From Bradyrhizobium sp. AS23.2 (GTDB lineage Bacteria > Pseudomonadota > Alphaproteobacteria > Rhizobiales > Xanthobacteraceae), in the NCBI RefSeq assembly GCF_001908185.1, contig NZ_LGHM01000097.1, positions 1 through 59,959 of the forward strand: 59,959 nt of DNA. The letters are read 5' to 3'. Positions 16,810-25,593 of the stretch are shown piece by piece; position 1 is the first letter of the stretch; each line of letters opens with the position of its first letter. The translations under genes were made by a program, and so were the position numbers. The notes under the pieces were generated by a model. The model had not been told where the DNA came from. It was given only the letters and a program-made list of their open reading frames with translations, and did no database searches.

Positions 16810-17796
16810 CTAGCGCGTGGCTTTCGAAGCAAGGTCCGCGATCGACCTCATGACCGCGTCCCTGACGCCGGCATCATAGAGCGAATGTCCGGCTTCTTCC
16901 ACGAGGCGAACCTCGGAACCCGGCCAAACTTTCGCGAGCGCCTCGGATGTCTCAGGAGGGCACAACAGATCGTAGCGCCCCTGGACGATGATGCCGGGAA
17001 TGCCGGATAGCCGGCCCGCATTTCGCAACAACTGGTGTTCCGTCATGAAGGAATTGTTGATGAAATAATGCGCCTCCATGAACGGCGTCGCGGGCAGTGT
17101 GCGCCAGACGTTCAGCGAGGCGAGGTCCAGTCGCGTCTTTGCGGGCTTGTGCTCGGACAATGTGCGCTCGGTGTCATGCCAGGCGCGCGCCGCGGGCCCG
17201 TGAACGGCAGGATCGGCGTCGAGAATGCGGCGCCAATAGGCGTCCGCCGGCTGCTCGCGCTCATCTAGCGGCAGCACGCTCAGAAAGTCCTCGTGAAGAG
17301 CGGGATAGAACTGCCGCAGGCGCAAGGTGAAGGCCGTTTCGACTTCGGCCCGCGTGCCCAGGAAGGTCGCGCGCAGCGCGATGCCGGAGACGCGCGCGGG
17401 ATGCGCCTCTGCGTAAGCCAGCGCCAGCGTTGCGCCCCAGGAGCCGCCGACGAGCATCCAGCGGTCGAAACCAAATCTCTCGCGGAGCTTCTCCATGTCC
17501 GCGATCAGATGCTGCGTCGTGTTGTGCTCGCGCGATCCCTTCGGCCGGCTGCGGCCGCAGCCGCGCTGGTCGAACAGCACCGCGCAGAAGCGATCGGGAT
17601 CGAACAGGCGGCGATGGTCGGGCTGGCATCCGCTGCCGGGGCCGCCATGCAGATAGACTGCGGGAATGCCCTCAGTGCGGCCGACGCTTTCGACGTAGAG
17701 CTCGTGGCCGTCGCCGACGTCGAGCATTTCGGAGGTCAGCGGCACAAAGGGATCGGTACGTTTGGCGGATGCGGCCGCGTCGGCGTCAGGCACCAT
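16810..17796 (-). CDS. pip: Proline iminopeptidase
   Basis: A 328-residue alpha/beta hydrolase. The oxyanion motif HGGPGSGC and the RGCGRSRPKG segment are typical of S33 prolyl aminopeptidases. The nucleophile Ser is in VGGSWGATLAL, the Asp in IVQGRYDLLCP and the His in EEAGHSLYD. It removes N-terminal Pro from peptides in the cytoplasm; there is no signal peptide. The chosen ATG overlaps the last 11 nt of pqqE, so it is probably translated as the last gene of the pqq operon. Upstream in-frame Met codons lie inside pqqE coding sequence. A role in clearing or trimming PQQ precursor peptide is inferred. Confidence 0.9.
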   Translation of the reverse strand: MVPDADAAASAKRTDPFVPLTSEMLDVGDGHELYVESVGRTEGIPAVYLHGGPGSGCQPDHRRLFDPDRFCAVLFDQRGCGRSRPKGSREHNTTQHLIADMEKLRERFGFDRWMLVGGSWGATLALAYAEAHPARVSGIALRATFLGTRAEVETAFTLRLRQFYPALHEDFLSVLPLDEREQPADAYWRRILDADPAVHGPAARAWHDTERTLSEHKPAKTRLDLASLNVWRTLPATPFMEAHYFINNSFMTEHQLLRNAGRLSGIPGIIVQGRYDLLCPPETSEALAKVWPGSEVRLVEEAGHSLYDAGVRDAVMRSIADLASKATR

Positions 17797-18985
17797 TCTC
17801 GGATTCCAGAGTGCCGCCGGCGAAGTTGCGGTAGATGAAGCGGTTGGTCTCGCCCTCGGCCTCGCGTTCGGCCTGTTTGAAGATGGTCTCGTGCAGTGGC
17901 GACAGCGCGCAGGCCGGATCGGTGTTGGCGGCATCGCCCGTCAGCGCGAAGGCCTGGCAGCGGCAGCCGCCGAAATCGATCTCGCGGAATTCGCAGGACT
18001 TGCACGGCTCCTTCATCCAGCCGGTGCCGCGATAGCGGTTGAAGGCGTCCGAGTTCTGCCAGATCCAGGCGATCGAATGATTTGAACGAACGGATTCGAA
18101 GTCGAGCCCGGTGATGCTCTCGGCCGCGTGGCAGGGCAGCACCTTGCCGGCCGGTGAAATGTTGAAGAACTGACGGCCCCAGCCGCCCATGCATTTCTTC
18201 GGGCGCAGCGCGTAATAGTCGGGAACGACGTAGTCGATCGCAAGCGTCCCCTTCAGCCGCTCGCGTGCTTCCTCGACGATGCGCGTGGCCTCATCGAGCT
18301 GCGCCACCGTCGGCATCAGCGCGGCGCGGTTCTTCAGCGCCCAGCCGTAATACTGCACATTGGCGACCTCGAGCCGGTCGGCGTCGAGATCGATCGCCAT
18401 CTGGATGACGTCGGGGAGCTGGTGCAGGTTCTGGCGGTGCATCACCGCGTTCACGGTGAGCGGCAGGTCAAGCTCGCGCGTCCACTTCGCGACCTCGAGC
18501 TTCTTGTGATGCGCGCCCTTGTAGCCGGCGACGCGGTCCGAAAGGCCGTCTTCGGTGCCCTGGAAGCTGATCTGCACGTGGCAGAGCCCGGCATCTGCGA
18601 GGTCACTCAGCCTGTCGCGCGTCAGCAGCACGGCCGAGGTGATGAGATTGGTGTAGAGGCCGACGTCGCTGGCATGCTTGACCAGCTCGACGAGGTCCTT
18701 CCGCGCCGTCGGCTCGCCCCCGGAGAAGTGGACCTGCAGCACGCCGATCTCGGCGAGCTCGCTCAGGACCTTCTTCCATTCATCCGTCGTCAGCTCCTTG
18801 CCCGAGCGGTCGAGCTCGACCGGGTTGGAGCAATAGGGACATTGCAGCGGACAGCGGTGGGTGATTTCGAGCAGCACGGCGAGCGGAATGCCAAAGGTTT
18901 CCGCGGTCGAGCGCTGCTTCTCCAGCACCGCGAGGCTGTCGCTGGCGTCAGGCGGGATGGCGGGATTGCCGAGCACGTCGCTCAT
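17786..18985 (-). CDS. pqqE: PqqE, radical SAM peptide cross-linking enzyme
   Basis: A 399-residue radical SAM protein. The SAM [4Fe-4S] motif is THRCPLQCPYC (CxxxCxxC) near residue 45, followed by FSGGEPTARKDL. The C-terminal SPASM-type auxiliary cysteines are visible in KKCMGGWGRQFFNI, GKVLPCHAAES, CKSCEFREIDFGGCRCQAF and NTDPACALS. It forms the C-C bond between Glu and Tyr of the PqqA peptide with PqqD as chaperone, the first committed step in PQQ synthesis. The ATG overlaps the pqqD stop (ATGA). A longer open frame upstream reads through pqqD and is not used. Confidence 0.97.
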   Translation of the reverse strand: MSDVLGNPAIPPDASDSLAVLEKQRSTAETFGIPLAVLLEITHRCPLQCPYCSNPVELDRSGKELTTDEWKKVLSELAEIGVLQVHFSGGEPTARKDLVELVKHASDVGLYTNLITSAVLLTRDRLSDLADAGLCHVQISFQGTEDGLSDRVAGYKGAHHKKLEVAKWTRELDLPLTVNAVMHRQNLHQLPDVIQMAIDLDADRLEVANVQYYGWALKNRAALMPTVAQLDEATRIVEEARERLKGTLAIDYVVPDYYALRPKKCMGGWGRQFFNISPAGKVLPCHAAESITGLDFESVRSNHSIAWIWQNSDAFNRYRGTGWMKEPCKSCEFREIDFGGCRCQAFALTGDAANTDPACALSPLHETIFKQAEREAEGETNRFIYRNFAGGTLESENGA

Positions 18986-19293
18986 GACGTCTTCTCCCGG
19001 GCCTCGGTGAGAAAGCCCTTGTCGGCGAGATCCTGCAGCATGGCGATGACGTCGGTGAGGATTGCCTCGCGCGGCGCGGCGTATTTCGCTGCGAGCTGGT
19101 CGGCAACGTCGCCAACATTGCGCTCGCCGTTGCAGAGCTGCAAGACCTCGACAGCGATTTCGTCGGGCGCCAGCACCCGTTCCGGCGCCAGGATCACCCA
19201 GACTTTTCGCGTCTCGTCGTATTTCAGCTTGGCATGCCGCGGCAGCACGGGGCGGCTTGCCTCGCTGACGCTGATATGACGCGGCCCGGCCAT
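18982..19293 (-). CDS. pqqD: PqqD, peptide chaperone for PqqE
   Basis: A 103-residue PqqD protein that binds the PqqA peptide and presents it to PqqE. Landmarks are LPRHAKLKYDETRKVWVILA, the ERVLAPDEIAVEVLQLC helix and GERNVGDVADQLAAKY. It is a separate gene, not fused to pqqC as in some methylotrophs. It lies 12 nt after pqqC and overlaps pqqE by 4 nt. Confidence 0.96.
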   Translation of the reverse strand: MAGPRHISVSEASRPVLPRHAKLKYDETRKVWVILAPERVLAPDEIAVEVLQLCNGERNVGDVADQLAAKYAAPREAILTDVIAMLQDLADKGFLTEAREKTS

Positions 19294-19305
19294 TTCTGTT
19301 CCTCT

Positions 19306-20085
19306 TCAGCTCGCCTTGGGCACGAACGCGCCCGGCGGAATGTGGCCTTCGACATAGGCGTGGTAGAGCGCATCGAGCTGCACCCACAGCACGTTGGTCT
19401 TGAAGATCAGCGCATTGCAGACGGAGGCGCGCTCCTCAGGCGTCCTCGCATGCGCCTTGACGTAGTCGAGCGCGAAGCCGGCGTCACGCGGTGCCTGCGC
19501 CAGACGGCGCTTGAAGTAGCTCATGATGTCAGGGTTGACGAAGTCGTAGTGCTCCAGCATCCCGGCGATACGTTCTTCGTGCAGGTTCGGCGCGAACAGC
19601 TCGGTGAGCGAGGAGGCGATCGCCTCCAGCGGGCTCTTCTCGCGGCAGTAATGGACATAGGCCTCCACCGCAAAGCGCGTCGCCGGCAGAATCCCTTCGG
19701 TCGATTCCACATAGGCGGTGTCGAGCCCGAGGCCCTCGGTCAGCTTGAGCCAGCGCTCGATGCCGCCCTCAGAGCCGATATCGCCGTCATGGTCCTCGAT
19801 GCGGTGGCGCCATTCCAGGCGCGTGGCGCGGTCGCGGAAGCGCGAGATCACCACCGCGTCCTTGATCGGGATCGTGCTCTGGTAATAGTAGCGGTTCAGC
19901 GCCCAGGCCTGTACCTGGCCCTTGTTGAGCTTGCCGCCGTGCAGCAGCTTATGGAACGGATGCAGGCTGTGATAGCGCGTCGCGCCGATATGGCGCAGCG
20001 TCGCCTCCAGCTCCTCGGCCGAGTTGAGCCTGACGTCCTTGCCGATCGAGAGCGCGGTCATTCCAGTCAGTGACGCGGCATTCAC
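19306..20085 (-). CDS. pqqC: PqqC, pyrroloquinoline-quinone synthase
   Basis: A 259-residue protein with the full PqqC length. It catalyses the final cofactor-free ring closure and oxidation to PQQ. Typical stretches are RYHSLHPFHKLLHGGKLNKG, QAWALNRYYYQSTIPIKDA, WRHRIEDHDGDIGSEGGIER and EAYVHYCREKSPLEAIASS; these contain conserved His and Arg residues of the active site. The start overlaps the pqqB stop by 4 nt. Confidence 0.97.
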   Translation of the reverse strand: MNAASLTGMTALSIGKDVRLNSAEELEATLRHIGATRYHSLHPFHKLLHGGKLNKGQVQAWALNRYYYQSTIPIKDAVVISRFRDRATRLEWRHRIEDHDGDIGSEGGIERWLKLTEGLGLDTAYVESTEGILPATRFAVEAYVHYCREKSPLEAIASSLTELFAPNLHEERIAGMLEHYDFVNPDIMSYFKRRLAQAPRDAGFALDYVKAHARTPEERASVCNALIFKTNVLWVQLDALYHAYVEGHIPPGAFVPKAS

Positions 20086-21011
20086 AGCACGATCTCCGTT
20101 CCATCGGCGGGAATCTGCCAGCCCGCCTCCTCAGTGGCTTTGCGCTCGATGGAGCCAGGCAGCAGCGCCGGATTCGAGTTATTGATATGCAGAAACAGCT
20201 TCCTGTCGATATTGAGATCGGCCAGCCGCGCGATCGCGCCGTCATCGCCGGACATCGCGACATGTCCCATGCTCTTGCCGGTCTTGTGGCCGAGCCCGGC
20301 CTTGATCATCTCGTCGTCCCGCCAGACCGTGCCGTCGAAGAACACCAGTGCGGCGCCGTCGATCTCGGCCTTGAGCGCGTCGGTCACCTCGGCGCAGGCG
20401 GCGATGAAGTAGAAGCACTTGCCGGTCGACTTGTCGGTGATCTTCAGCCCCAGCGTATCGCCGTCGCCGGTGTCGCCGCCGGGATGTGCCTTGCCTTCGA
20501 GATACCAGGCCGACTTGCCGGGCACCGCGAAGGGCAGCACTTCGAGTCCCGAGCGCGCACCATCGGTGAGCCGCGGCTCGAACGGCTCGCGGATAGCCAT
20601 CGGCTGGCGCCGTACGTTCTTTTCGTTCAGCACGTTGAAGATGCTGTTGCTCTTCAGGATCGCCAGCACCTTCTCATGCGCATAGACCGTGAAGGGCGAG
20701 CCCTCGCGCATCGAAAGCAGGCCTGCGACCGCATCCACCTCGCTGTTGGTCAGGATCACGCCCGCAATCGGCGTGTGGCGCAACGCGCCAGCCTTCGGAT
20801 GCAGCTGCGGCGTGGCGTTCAATTGCTGGCGAAGGTCGGGTGAGGCGTTGATCAGGAACCAGTGCTCGCCGTCGCCGCTGAAGGCGACCGAGGCCTGGGT
20901 CCTCTGAAGCTCATGGCCATTCGTACGGGCCGCCCGGCAGCCCTCGCAGCCGCAATTCCATTGCGGTACCCCGCCGCCGGCCCCGGCGCCCAGGACGACG
21001 ACGCGAAGCAT
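20082..21011 (-). CDS. pqqB: PqqB, metallo-beta-lactamase-fold PQQ biosynthesis protein
   Basis: A 309-residue protein of normal length. The N-terminal LGAGAGGGVPQWNCGCEGC contains the PqqB structural zinc cysteines. The MBL-fold metal region is degenerate (TNSEVDAVAGLLSMREGSPF), as expected for the family, and WYLEGKAHPGGDTGDGDTLG follows. PqqB is thought to hydroxylate the tyrosine-derived part of the intermediate. It lies 118 nt after pqqA, a longer gap than between the other genes. Confidence 0.96.
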   Translation of the reverse strand: MLRVVVLGAGAGGGVPQWNCGCEGCRAARTNGHELQRTQASVAFSGDGEHWFLINASPDLRQQLNATPQLHPKAGALRHTPIAGVILTNSEVDAVAGLLSMREGSPFTVYAHEKVLAILKSNSIFNVLNEKNVRRQPMAIREPFEPRLTDGARSGLEVLPFAVPGKSAWYLEGKAHPGGDTGDGDTLGLKITDKSTGKCFYFIAACAEVTDALKAEIDGAALVFFDGTVWRDDEMIKAGLGHKTGKSMGHVAMSGDDGAIARLADLNIDRKLFLHINNSNPALLPGSIERKATEEAGWQIPADGTEIVL

Positions 21012-21129
21012 AATCCGTCTCCTGGAGGGAATGTCGCGAGGTGGATCTCAGGCCGAGACAGCCTCGATCTTCCGGAAACCTATCGTGACCGAAAGATCCA
21101 CCTGCGCGGAAGGCGAACTCACCAACCGC

Positions 21130-21210
21130 TTACTTGCGGGTGGCGCTCACATACATGTTGATTTCCATGCCGCAGGGCACTTCGACGATCTTGGGGGCTT
21201 TCCAGGCCAT
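21130..21210 (-). CDS. pqqA: PqqA, PQQ precursor peptide
   Basis: A 26-residue peptide beginning MAWKAPKIVE and ending VSATRK. It has the invariant Glu-x3-Tyr (EINMY), with Glu16 and Tyr20 as the residues fused into PQQ. GGAGAG lies just upstream as ribosome site. It starts the pqqABCDE-pip gene set; its promoter should lie in 21211-21458, the gap shared with the divergent DUF6894 gene. Confidence 0.97.
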   Translation of the reverse strand: MAWKAPKIVEVPCGMEINMYVSATRK

Positions 21211-21458
21211 TTTGGCTCTCCATATTCGCGAATTCGGACGTATCCGCCCACGGGTTAAATTAGTGCGGGCGCAAAAGTTCGCCAGTGAAATTTTCCCGAT
21301 AAACGCATGTTGCGCCGCGAAAAATGATCGCGGAACATCACTTCTCGTGACGCTGCCTTGCGCGTGGCGCATTCGGTCGCGAAGCCTGTCCTGATAAAGC
21401 AGTTGTGAGTGCAGTGCAGCTTTCAATCCGGTACAGGCGACCCAACTGGAATTCGGTA
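21211..21458. promoter_or_regulatory. Divergent promoter region, pqqA and DUF6894 genes
   Basis: A 248-nt gap between divergent starts. It is more AT-rich than its surroundings around 21250-21330 (for example GAAATTTTCCCGATAAACGC), as expected for a promoter. I cannot place -35/-10 boxes or an operator with confidence. Confidence 0.4.
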
Positions 21459-21716
21459 ATGCCCAGATACTTCTTCAATACCCGTATCGGCGACGAGTTG
21501 ATCGTGGATCCTGACGGCGAGGACCTGCGCAACCCCGATCGCGCCTGGGAAGTCGCCCGCCAGATGATCCTGGAAGTGGTGAAATCGGAAGGTGCCCAGC
21601 CGGCGCTGCTCGAGGCGGTGATCGAGGTGACCGATGTCGAGGGCGACATCGTGCTCGAGTTTCCCTTCAGCGAGGCCCTGCTGGACATGCCGGACCAGTC
21701 GGCCACGCGGCACTAG
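21459..21716 (+). CDS. DUF6894 protein
   Basis: An 85-residue protein. Beginning MPRYFFNTRIGDELIVDPDG, it has the short pattern of DUF6894 proteins: an aromatic start, Asp-rich turn, a Trp-containing helix (RAWEVARQMILEVVKSE), then strands (DVEGDIVLEFPFSEAL). These small proteins are numerous in Bradyrhizobium and have no known function. A GGA lies 8 nt before the ATG. It is divergent from pqqA. Confidence 0.82.
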   Translation: MPRYFFNTRIGDELIVDPDGEDLRNPDRAWEVARQMILEVVKSEGAQPALLEAVIEVTDVEGDIVLEFPFSEALLDMPDQSATRH

Positions 21717-21758
21717 AGAGACATAGCCGTACCTTCGCGGAAGTGCACTCTCTCTCCA

Positions 21759-21847
21759 CCGTCATTGCGAGGAGCCCTTGCGACGAAGCAATCCAGGCTG
21801 CCTCCGCCGAGGGCCGCTGGATTGCTTCGCTGCGCTCGCAATGACGG
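21759..21847. repeat. Family A palindrome, copy 4
   Basis: It begins CCGTCATTGCGAGGAGCCC and ends CTCGCAATGACGG. It lies between the DUF6894 gene and the amidase start. Confidence 0.9.
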
Positions 21848-21921
21848 TGATATCTCTGCGAAATCCGAATGGCTTTGCCGCGTTCCCGGCGCTAAAAGAC
21901 GCCGGTCACACGGAGCAAGCC

Positions 21922-23323
21922 ATGCAAGATCTCTGGCGCCTGTCGGCCGCCGACCTCGCTACCCTCGTCAAGTCCAGGAAGGTGTCAGCCAAGGAGGCGG
22001 CCAAGGCTGGCCTCGCCCGGCTGGATGCGGTCAATCCCAAGCTCAACGCCGTGATCGACCACCGGCCGGAAGACGTGCTCAAGCAGGCTGACGCCGTCGA
22101 TGCCGCGATCGCGGAGGGGGGAGGACCCCGGGGTGCTGGCCGGCGTGCCGGTCACCATCAAGGCCAATGTCGACCAGGAAGGCTTTGCCACCACCAACGG
22201 CCTCAAGCTGCAGCGCGACCTGATCGCGCGCGAGGACAATCCGGTGGTTGCCAATTTCCGCAATGCCGGCGCCATCCTGCTCGGCCGCACCAATTGCCCG
22301 GCCTTCTCCTATCGCTGGTTCACCACCAATCTGGTCCATGGCGACACCAAGAACCCCCGCGACGCTTCGCTGACGCCGGGCGGCTCGTCTGGTGGCGCCG
22401 GGTCGGCCGTCGCGGCCGGCATCGGCCATATCGCCCACGGCACCGACATTGCCGGCTCGATCCGCTACCCCGCCTATGCCTGTGGCGTGCATGGCTTGCG
22501 TCCGACCCTGGGCCGCATCCCGGCCTTCAATCCCGCGCTGCCGGAGCGCCCGATCGGGCCGCAGATCATGGCGGTGTCGGGACCCCTGGCGCGCACCGTC
22601 AACGACATCAGGATTTCGCTCGCCGCGATGTCGGCGCGCGACGTGCGCGATCCCTGGTGGGTCCCGGTGCCGCTGGAGGGCCCGGCGAGGCCGAAGCGCG
22701 CCGCGCTCTGCCTCAACCCGGACGGCCTTGCGACCACGGCGGAAGTAAAGGCCGCGGTGAGCGATGCCGGCAAGCGCCTGGAGCGGGCGGGGTGGACCGT
22801 CGATGTGATCGAGAATACCCCGCCGATGCGAGAGGCGGTCGAGTGGCAGATAAAACTCTGGCTCGGCGACGGCTACGAGGCGCAGCTCGAGATGGCCGAG
22901 CGTGAGGGCGATCCCGGCGCGCTGGCCTGTCTGCGCGGCAACCGCGCCAGGGTCACGCCAATGGACCAGGCCAACTACGCGAAGGCGCTCACGCGCCGCG
23001 CCACGCTGACCCGCGAATGGATGCTGTTCTTCGAAAAATATGCCGTGCTGCTGACGCCGGTCTCCGGCGAGCTGCCGTTCCCCGATCATCTCGACCGCAA
23101 GGACGACGAGTCCTTCAAGCGCGTCTGGGAAGCCCAGCTGCCGCAGATCGCGATTCCGTTCATGGGCCTGCCGGGCCTCGTGGTCTCGACCGGTCTCGTC
23201 GGCAAGGCGCCGGTCGGCGTGCACATCGTCTCTAGCCGCTATCGCGAGGATCTGTGCTTGCTCGCGGGCGAAGCGATCGAGGCGGGCGGTGTGCCGCCGT
23301 CGCCGATCGATCCTGTGGGTTAG
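21922..23323 (+). pseudogene. Amidase (amidase signature family), frameshifted
   Basis: An amidase of about 466 residues interrupted by a +1 shift. The first frame gives MQDLWRLSAADLATLVKSRK to DAAIAEG; reading then continues in another frame as EDPGVLAGVPVTIKANVD. The break is at a run of six G (22116-22121); removing one G restores a single frame. All catalytic residues are present after the shift: Lys in VTIKAN, the cis-Ser in TPGGSSGGAG and the nucleophile Ser in GTDIAGSIRYP. Everything outside the shift looks intact, so a sequencing error or very recent mutation is likely. It acts on amides such as indoleacetamide-type substrates, exact substrate unknown. The stop is 2 nt before the glutathione peroxidase start. 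Confidence 0.85.
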
Positions 23324-23325
23324 CG

Positions 23326-23802
23326 ATGTCTGTCATCTACGACTTCAAGGCCAACTCGCTTGCCGGCGAGGAGGTCGCCCTGCGCCGCTTCGAGGGACAG
23401 GTGCTCCTGATCGTCAACACCGCGAGCAAATGCGGCTTCACGCCGCAATATCGCGGGCTCGAGGAGCTGCACCGCGACCTGTCGCCGCGCGGCTTCTCGG
23501 TGCTCGGCTTTCCCTGCAACCAGTTCGGCGCGCAGGAGCCGGGGCAGGCGAGCGAGATTCAGGCGTTCTGCTCGACCAACTACGACGTCACCTTTCCCTT
23601 GTTCGAGAAGATCGACGTCAACGGCGCCCATGCGCACCCCCTGTATGAGTACCTGAAACACCAGCAATCCGGCCTGCTCGGGGCCTCCATCAAATGGAAT
23701 TTCACCAAATTCCTGGTGGACCGTGCCGGCAAGGTGGTCGCGCGCTACGCGCCGACCGCCCGGCCCGAAGGACTGCGGCAGAAAATCGAGACCCTGTTAT
23801 GA
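23326..23802 (+). CDS. Glutathione peroxidase family protein
   Basis: A 158-residue thiol peroxidase of the BtuE/GPx type. The peroxidatic Cys36 is in NTASKCGFTPQYRGLEEL. The Gln of the tetrad is in FPCNQFGAQEPG, where a second Cys is present, and the Trp/Asn are in IKWNFTKFLVDRAGKV. It is a Cys enzyme and not a selenoenzyme. It probably reduces peroxides in the cytoplasm using thioredoxin or glutathione. It lies directly after the amidase and overlaps the next gene by ATGA. Confidence 0.93.
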   Translation: MSVIYDFKANSLAGEEVALRRFEGQVLLIVNTASKCGFTPQYRGLEELHRDLSPRGFSVLGFPCNQFGAQEPGQASEIQAFCSTNYDVTFPLFEKIDVNGAHAHPLYEYLKHQQSGLLGASIKWNFTKFLVDRAGKVVARYAPTARPEGLRQKIETLL

Positions 23803-24056
23803 GCGAGACAATCATGAGCGACGAATTTCCGGACCGCCTGTCGGTCGACCCGAACAGCTCCTATTACAACGCGGACATCCTGGCGCGCGACGTCGGCATC
23901 CGCTTCAAGGGCATCGAGAAGACCAATGTCGAGGAGTACTGCATCAGCGAAGGCTGGGTCCGCGTCACCGCAGGCAACGCCAAGGACCGCTACGGCAATC
24001 CGCTGACGATCAAGGTGCACGGGCCGGTCGAGCCGTATTTTCGAGACAAAAAGTAA
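23799..24056 (+). CDS. DUF3297 protein
   Basis: An 85-residue protein with the DUF3297 signature: FPDRLSVDPNSSYYNADILA, VGIRFKGIEKTNVEEYCISE and GWVRVTAGNAKDRYGNPLTI. It is almost entirely strand-forming. Overlap with the peroxidase stop favours the ATG at 23799; a second ATG at 23814 (MSDEF) is the alternative and has the more usual family start. The function is unknown. Confidence 0.88.
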   Translation: MSETIMSDEFPDRLSVDPNSSYYNADILARDVGIRFKGIEKTNVEEYCISEGWVRVTAGNAKDRYGNPLTIKVHGPVEPYFRDKK

Positions 24057-24079
24057 GCGCGGCCCGCGCTCTCTCCACC

Positions 24080-24196
24080 CGTCATTGCGAGGAGCCCGCG
24101 ACCTCTCCTCGTCATTGCGAGGAGCTCTTGCGACGAAGCAATCCAGACTATTTCCACGGTGACACTCTGGATTGCTTCGCTTCGCTCGCAATGACG
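24080..24196. repeat. Family A palindrome, copy 5, with duplicated half
   Basis: A full palindrome (24110-24196) is preceded by a partial extra left arm (24080-24100, CGTCATTGCGAGGAGCCCGCG). The right end is 20 nt before the tarD start codon, so it falls in the tarD leader. Confidence 0.9.
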
Positions 24197-24216
24197 AAAG
24201 GGAAAGGCCAACTCCC

Positions 24217-25386
24217 ATGTCCGTCCGCATCGTCGACGTTCGCGAGATCACCAAGCCGATCTCGTCGCCGATCCGCAACGCCTATATCGACTTCACCAAG
24301 ATGACGACGAGCCTCGTTGCCGTCGTCACCGATGTTGTGCGCGATGGCAAGCGCGTCGTCGGCTACGGCTTCAACTCCAACGGCCGCTATGGGCAGGGCG
24401 GCCTGATCCGCGAACGCTTCGCCTCGCGCATTCTCGAGGCCGACCCGAAGTCGCTTCTGAACGCGGCCGGCGACAATCTCGACCCCGACAAGGTCTGGGG
24501 CGCGATGATGACCAACGAGAAGCCCGGCGGCCATGGCGAGCGCTCGGTTGCGGTCGGCACTATCGACATGGCGGTGTGGGACGCGGTGGCGAAGATCGCG
24601 GGCAAGCCGCTGTTTCGCCTGCTCGCCGAGCGCCACGGCGTGACCGCCAATCCGCGCGTCTTCGTCTATGCCGCCGGCGGCTACTATTATCCCGGCAAGG
24701 ACCTCGCGATGCTGCGCGGCGAGATGCGCGGCTATCTCGACCGCGGCTACAACGTCGTGAAGATGAAGATCGGCGGCGCGCCGATCGAGGATGATCGCAC
24801 GCGCATCGAGGCGGTGCTGAAGGAGATCGGCAAGGACGCGCAGCTCGCGGTCGATGCCAACGGCCGCTTCGGCCTGGAGACCGGGATTGCCTACGCCAAG
24901 ATGCTGCGGGACTATCCCTTGTTCTGGTACGAGGAGGTCGGCGATCCCCTCGACTACGCGCTCCAGGCCGCACTCGCCGAATTCTATCCGGGCCCGATGG
25001 CAACAGGCGAAAACCTGTTCAGCCACCAGGATGCCCGCAATCTTCTCCGCTACGGCGGCATGCGCCCCGACCGCGACTGGCTGCAATTCGACTGCGCGCT
25101 GTCCTACGGCCTGTGCGAATACCAGCGCACGCTCGAAGTGTTGAAGACCTGCGGCTGGTCGCCAAGCCGCTGCATCCCGCACGGCGGCCACCAGATGTCG
25201 CTCAACATCGCCGCGGGCTTAGGCCTCGGCGGCAACGAGAGCTACCCCGACCTGTTCCAGCCCTATGGCGGCTTCCCGGATGGTGTGCGCGTCGAGAACG
25301 GCCACATCACCATGCCGGACCTCCCGGGCATCGGGTTTGAAAGCAAGTCGGATCTCTACAGGGAGATGAAGGCGCTGGCGGAGTAG
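24217..25386 (+). CDS. tarD: D(-)-tartrate dehydratase, enolase superfamily
   Basis: A 389-residue member of the mandelate racemase group. The sequence matches what I recall of the characterised Bradyrhizobium TarD closely throughout, including the characteristic GYGFNSNGRYGQGGLIRERF segment. Active-site residues fall at the published positions: Lys184 in VVKMKIGG, metal ligands Asp213 (AVDANG), Glu239 (WYEEVGDP) and Glu265 (TGENLF), and His322 (IPHGGHQ). It dehydrates D-tartrate to oxaloacetate in the cytoplasm. The start MSVRIVDVRE is preceded by an AAAGGGAAAGG ribosome region directly after a family A palindrome. It appears to be a single-gene unit. Confidence 0.97.
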   Translation: MSVRIVDVREITKPISSPIRNAYIDFTKMTTSLVAVVTDVVRDGKRVVGYGFNSNGRYGQGGLIRERFASRILEADPKSLLNAAGDNLDPDKVWGAMMTNEKPGGHGERSVAVGTIDMAVWDAVAKIAGKPLFRLLAERHGVTANPRVFVYAAGGYYYPGKDLAMLRGEMRGYLDRGYNVVKMKIGGAPIEDDRTRIEAVLKEIGKDAQLAVDANGRFGLETGIAYAKMLRDYPLFWYEEVGDPLDYALQAALAEFYPGPMATGENLFSHQDARNLLRYGGMRPDRDWLQFDCALSYGLCEYQRTLEVLKTCGWSPSRCIPHGGHQMSLNIAAGLGLGGNESYPDLFQPYGGFPDGVRVENGHITMPDLPGIGFESKSDLYREMKALAE

Positions 25387-25407
25387 CCCGGCTGGGGCAT
25401 CACACTC

Positions 25408-25491
25408 CGTCATTGCGAGCGCAGCGAAGCAATCCAGATCTTTCCGCGGGCAGTCTGGATTGCTTCGTCGCAAGGGCTCCTCGCAATGACG
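25408..25491. repeat. Family A palindrome, copy 6
   Basis: It runs from CGTCATTGCGAGCGCAGC to CCTCGCAATGACG, 21 nt after the tarD stop, a position where it could act as a 3' hairpin. Confidence 0.9.
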
Positions 25492-25593
25492 GTGCGGCGA
25501 AAGTCTTGCGATTTTGTGTGCTTATTGCAACCGCTGCTCGCAATCATCTCGTGGTTGTGATATTGTGAATGCTCTCGTTGATCGAGCGCAATC

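Noticed and set aside
21778..21921. Upstream extension of the amidase
   Set aside because: The extension is encoded by family A repeat; MQDLWRLSA at 21922 matches the family start.
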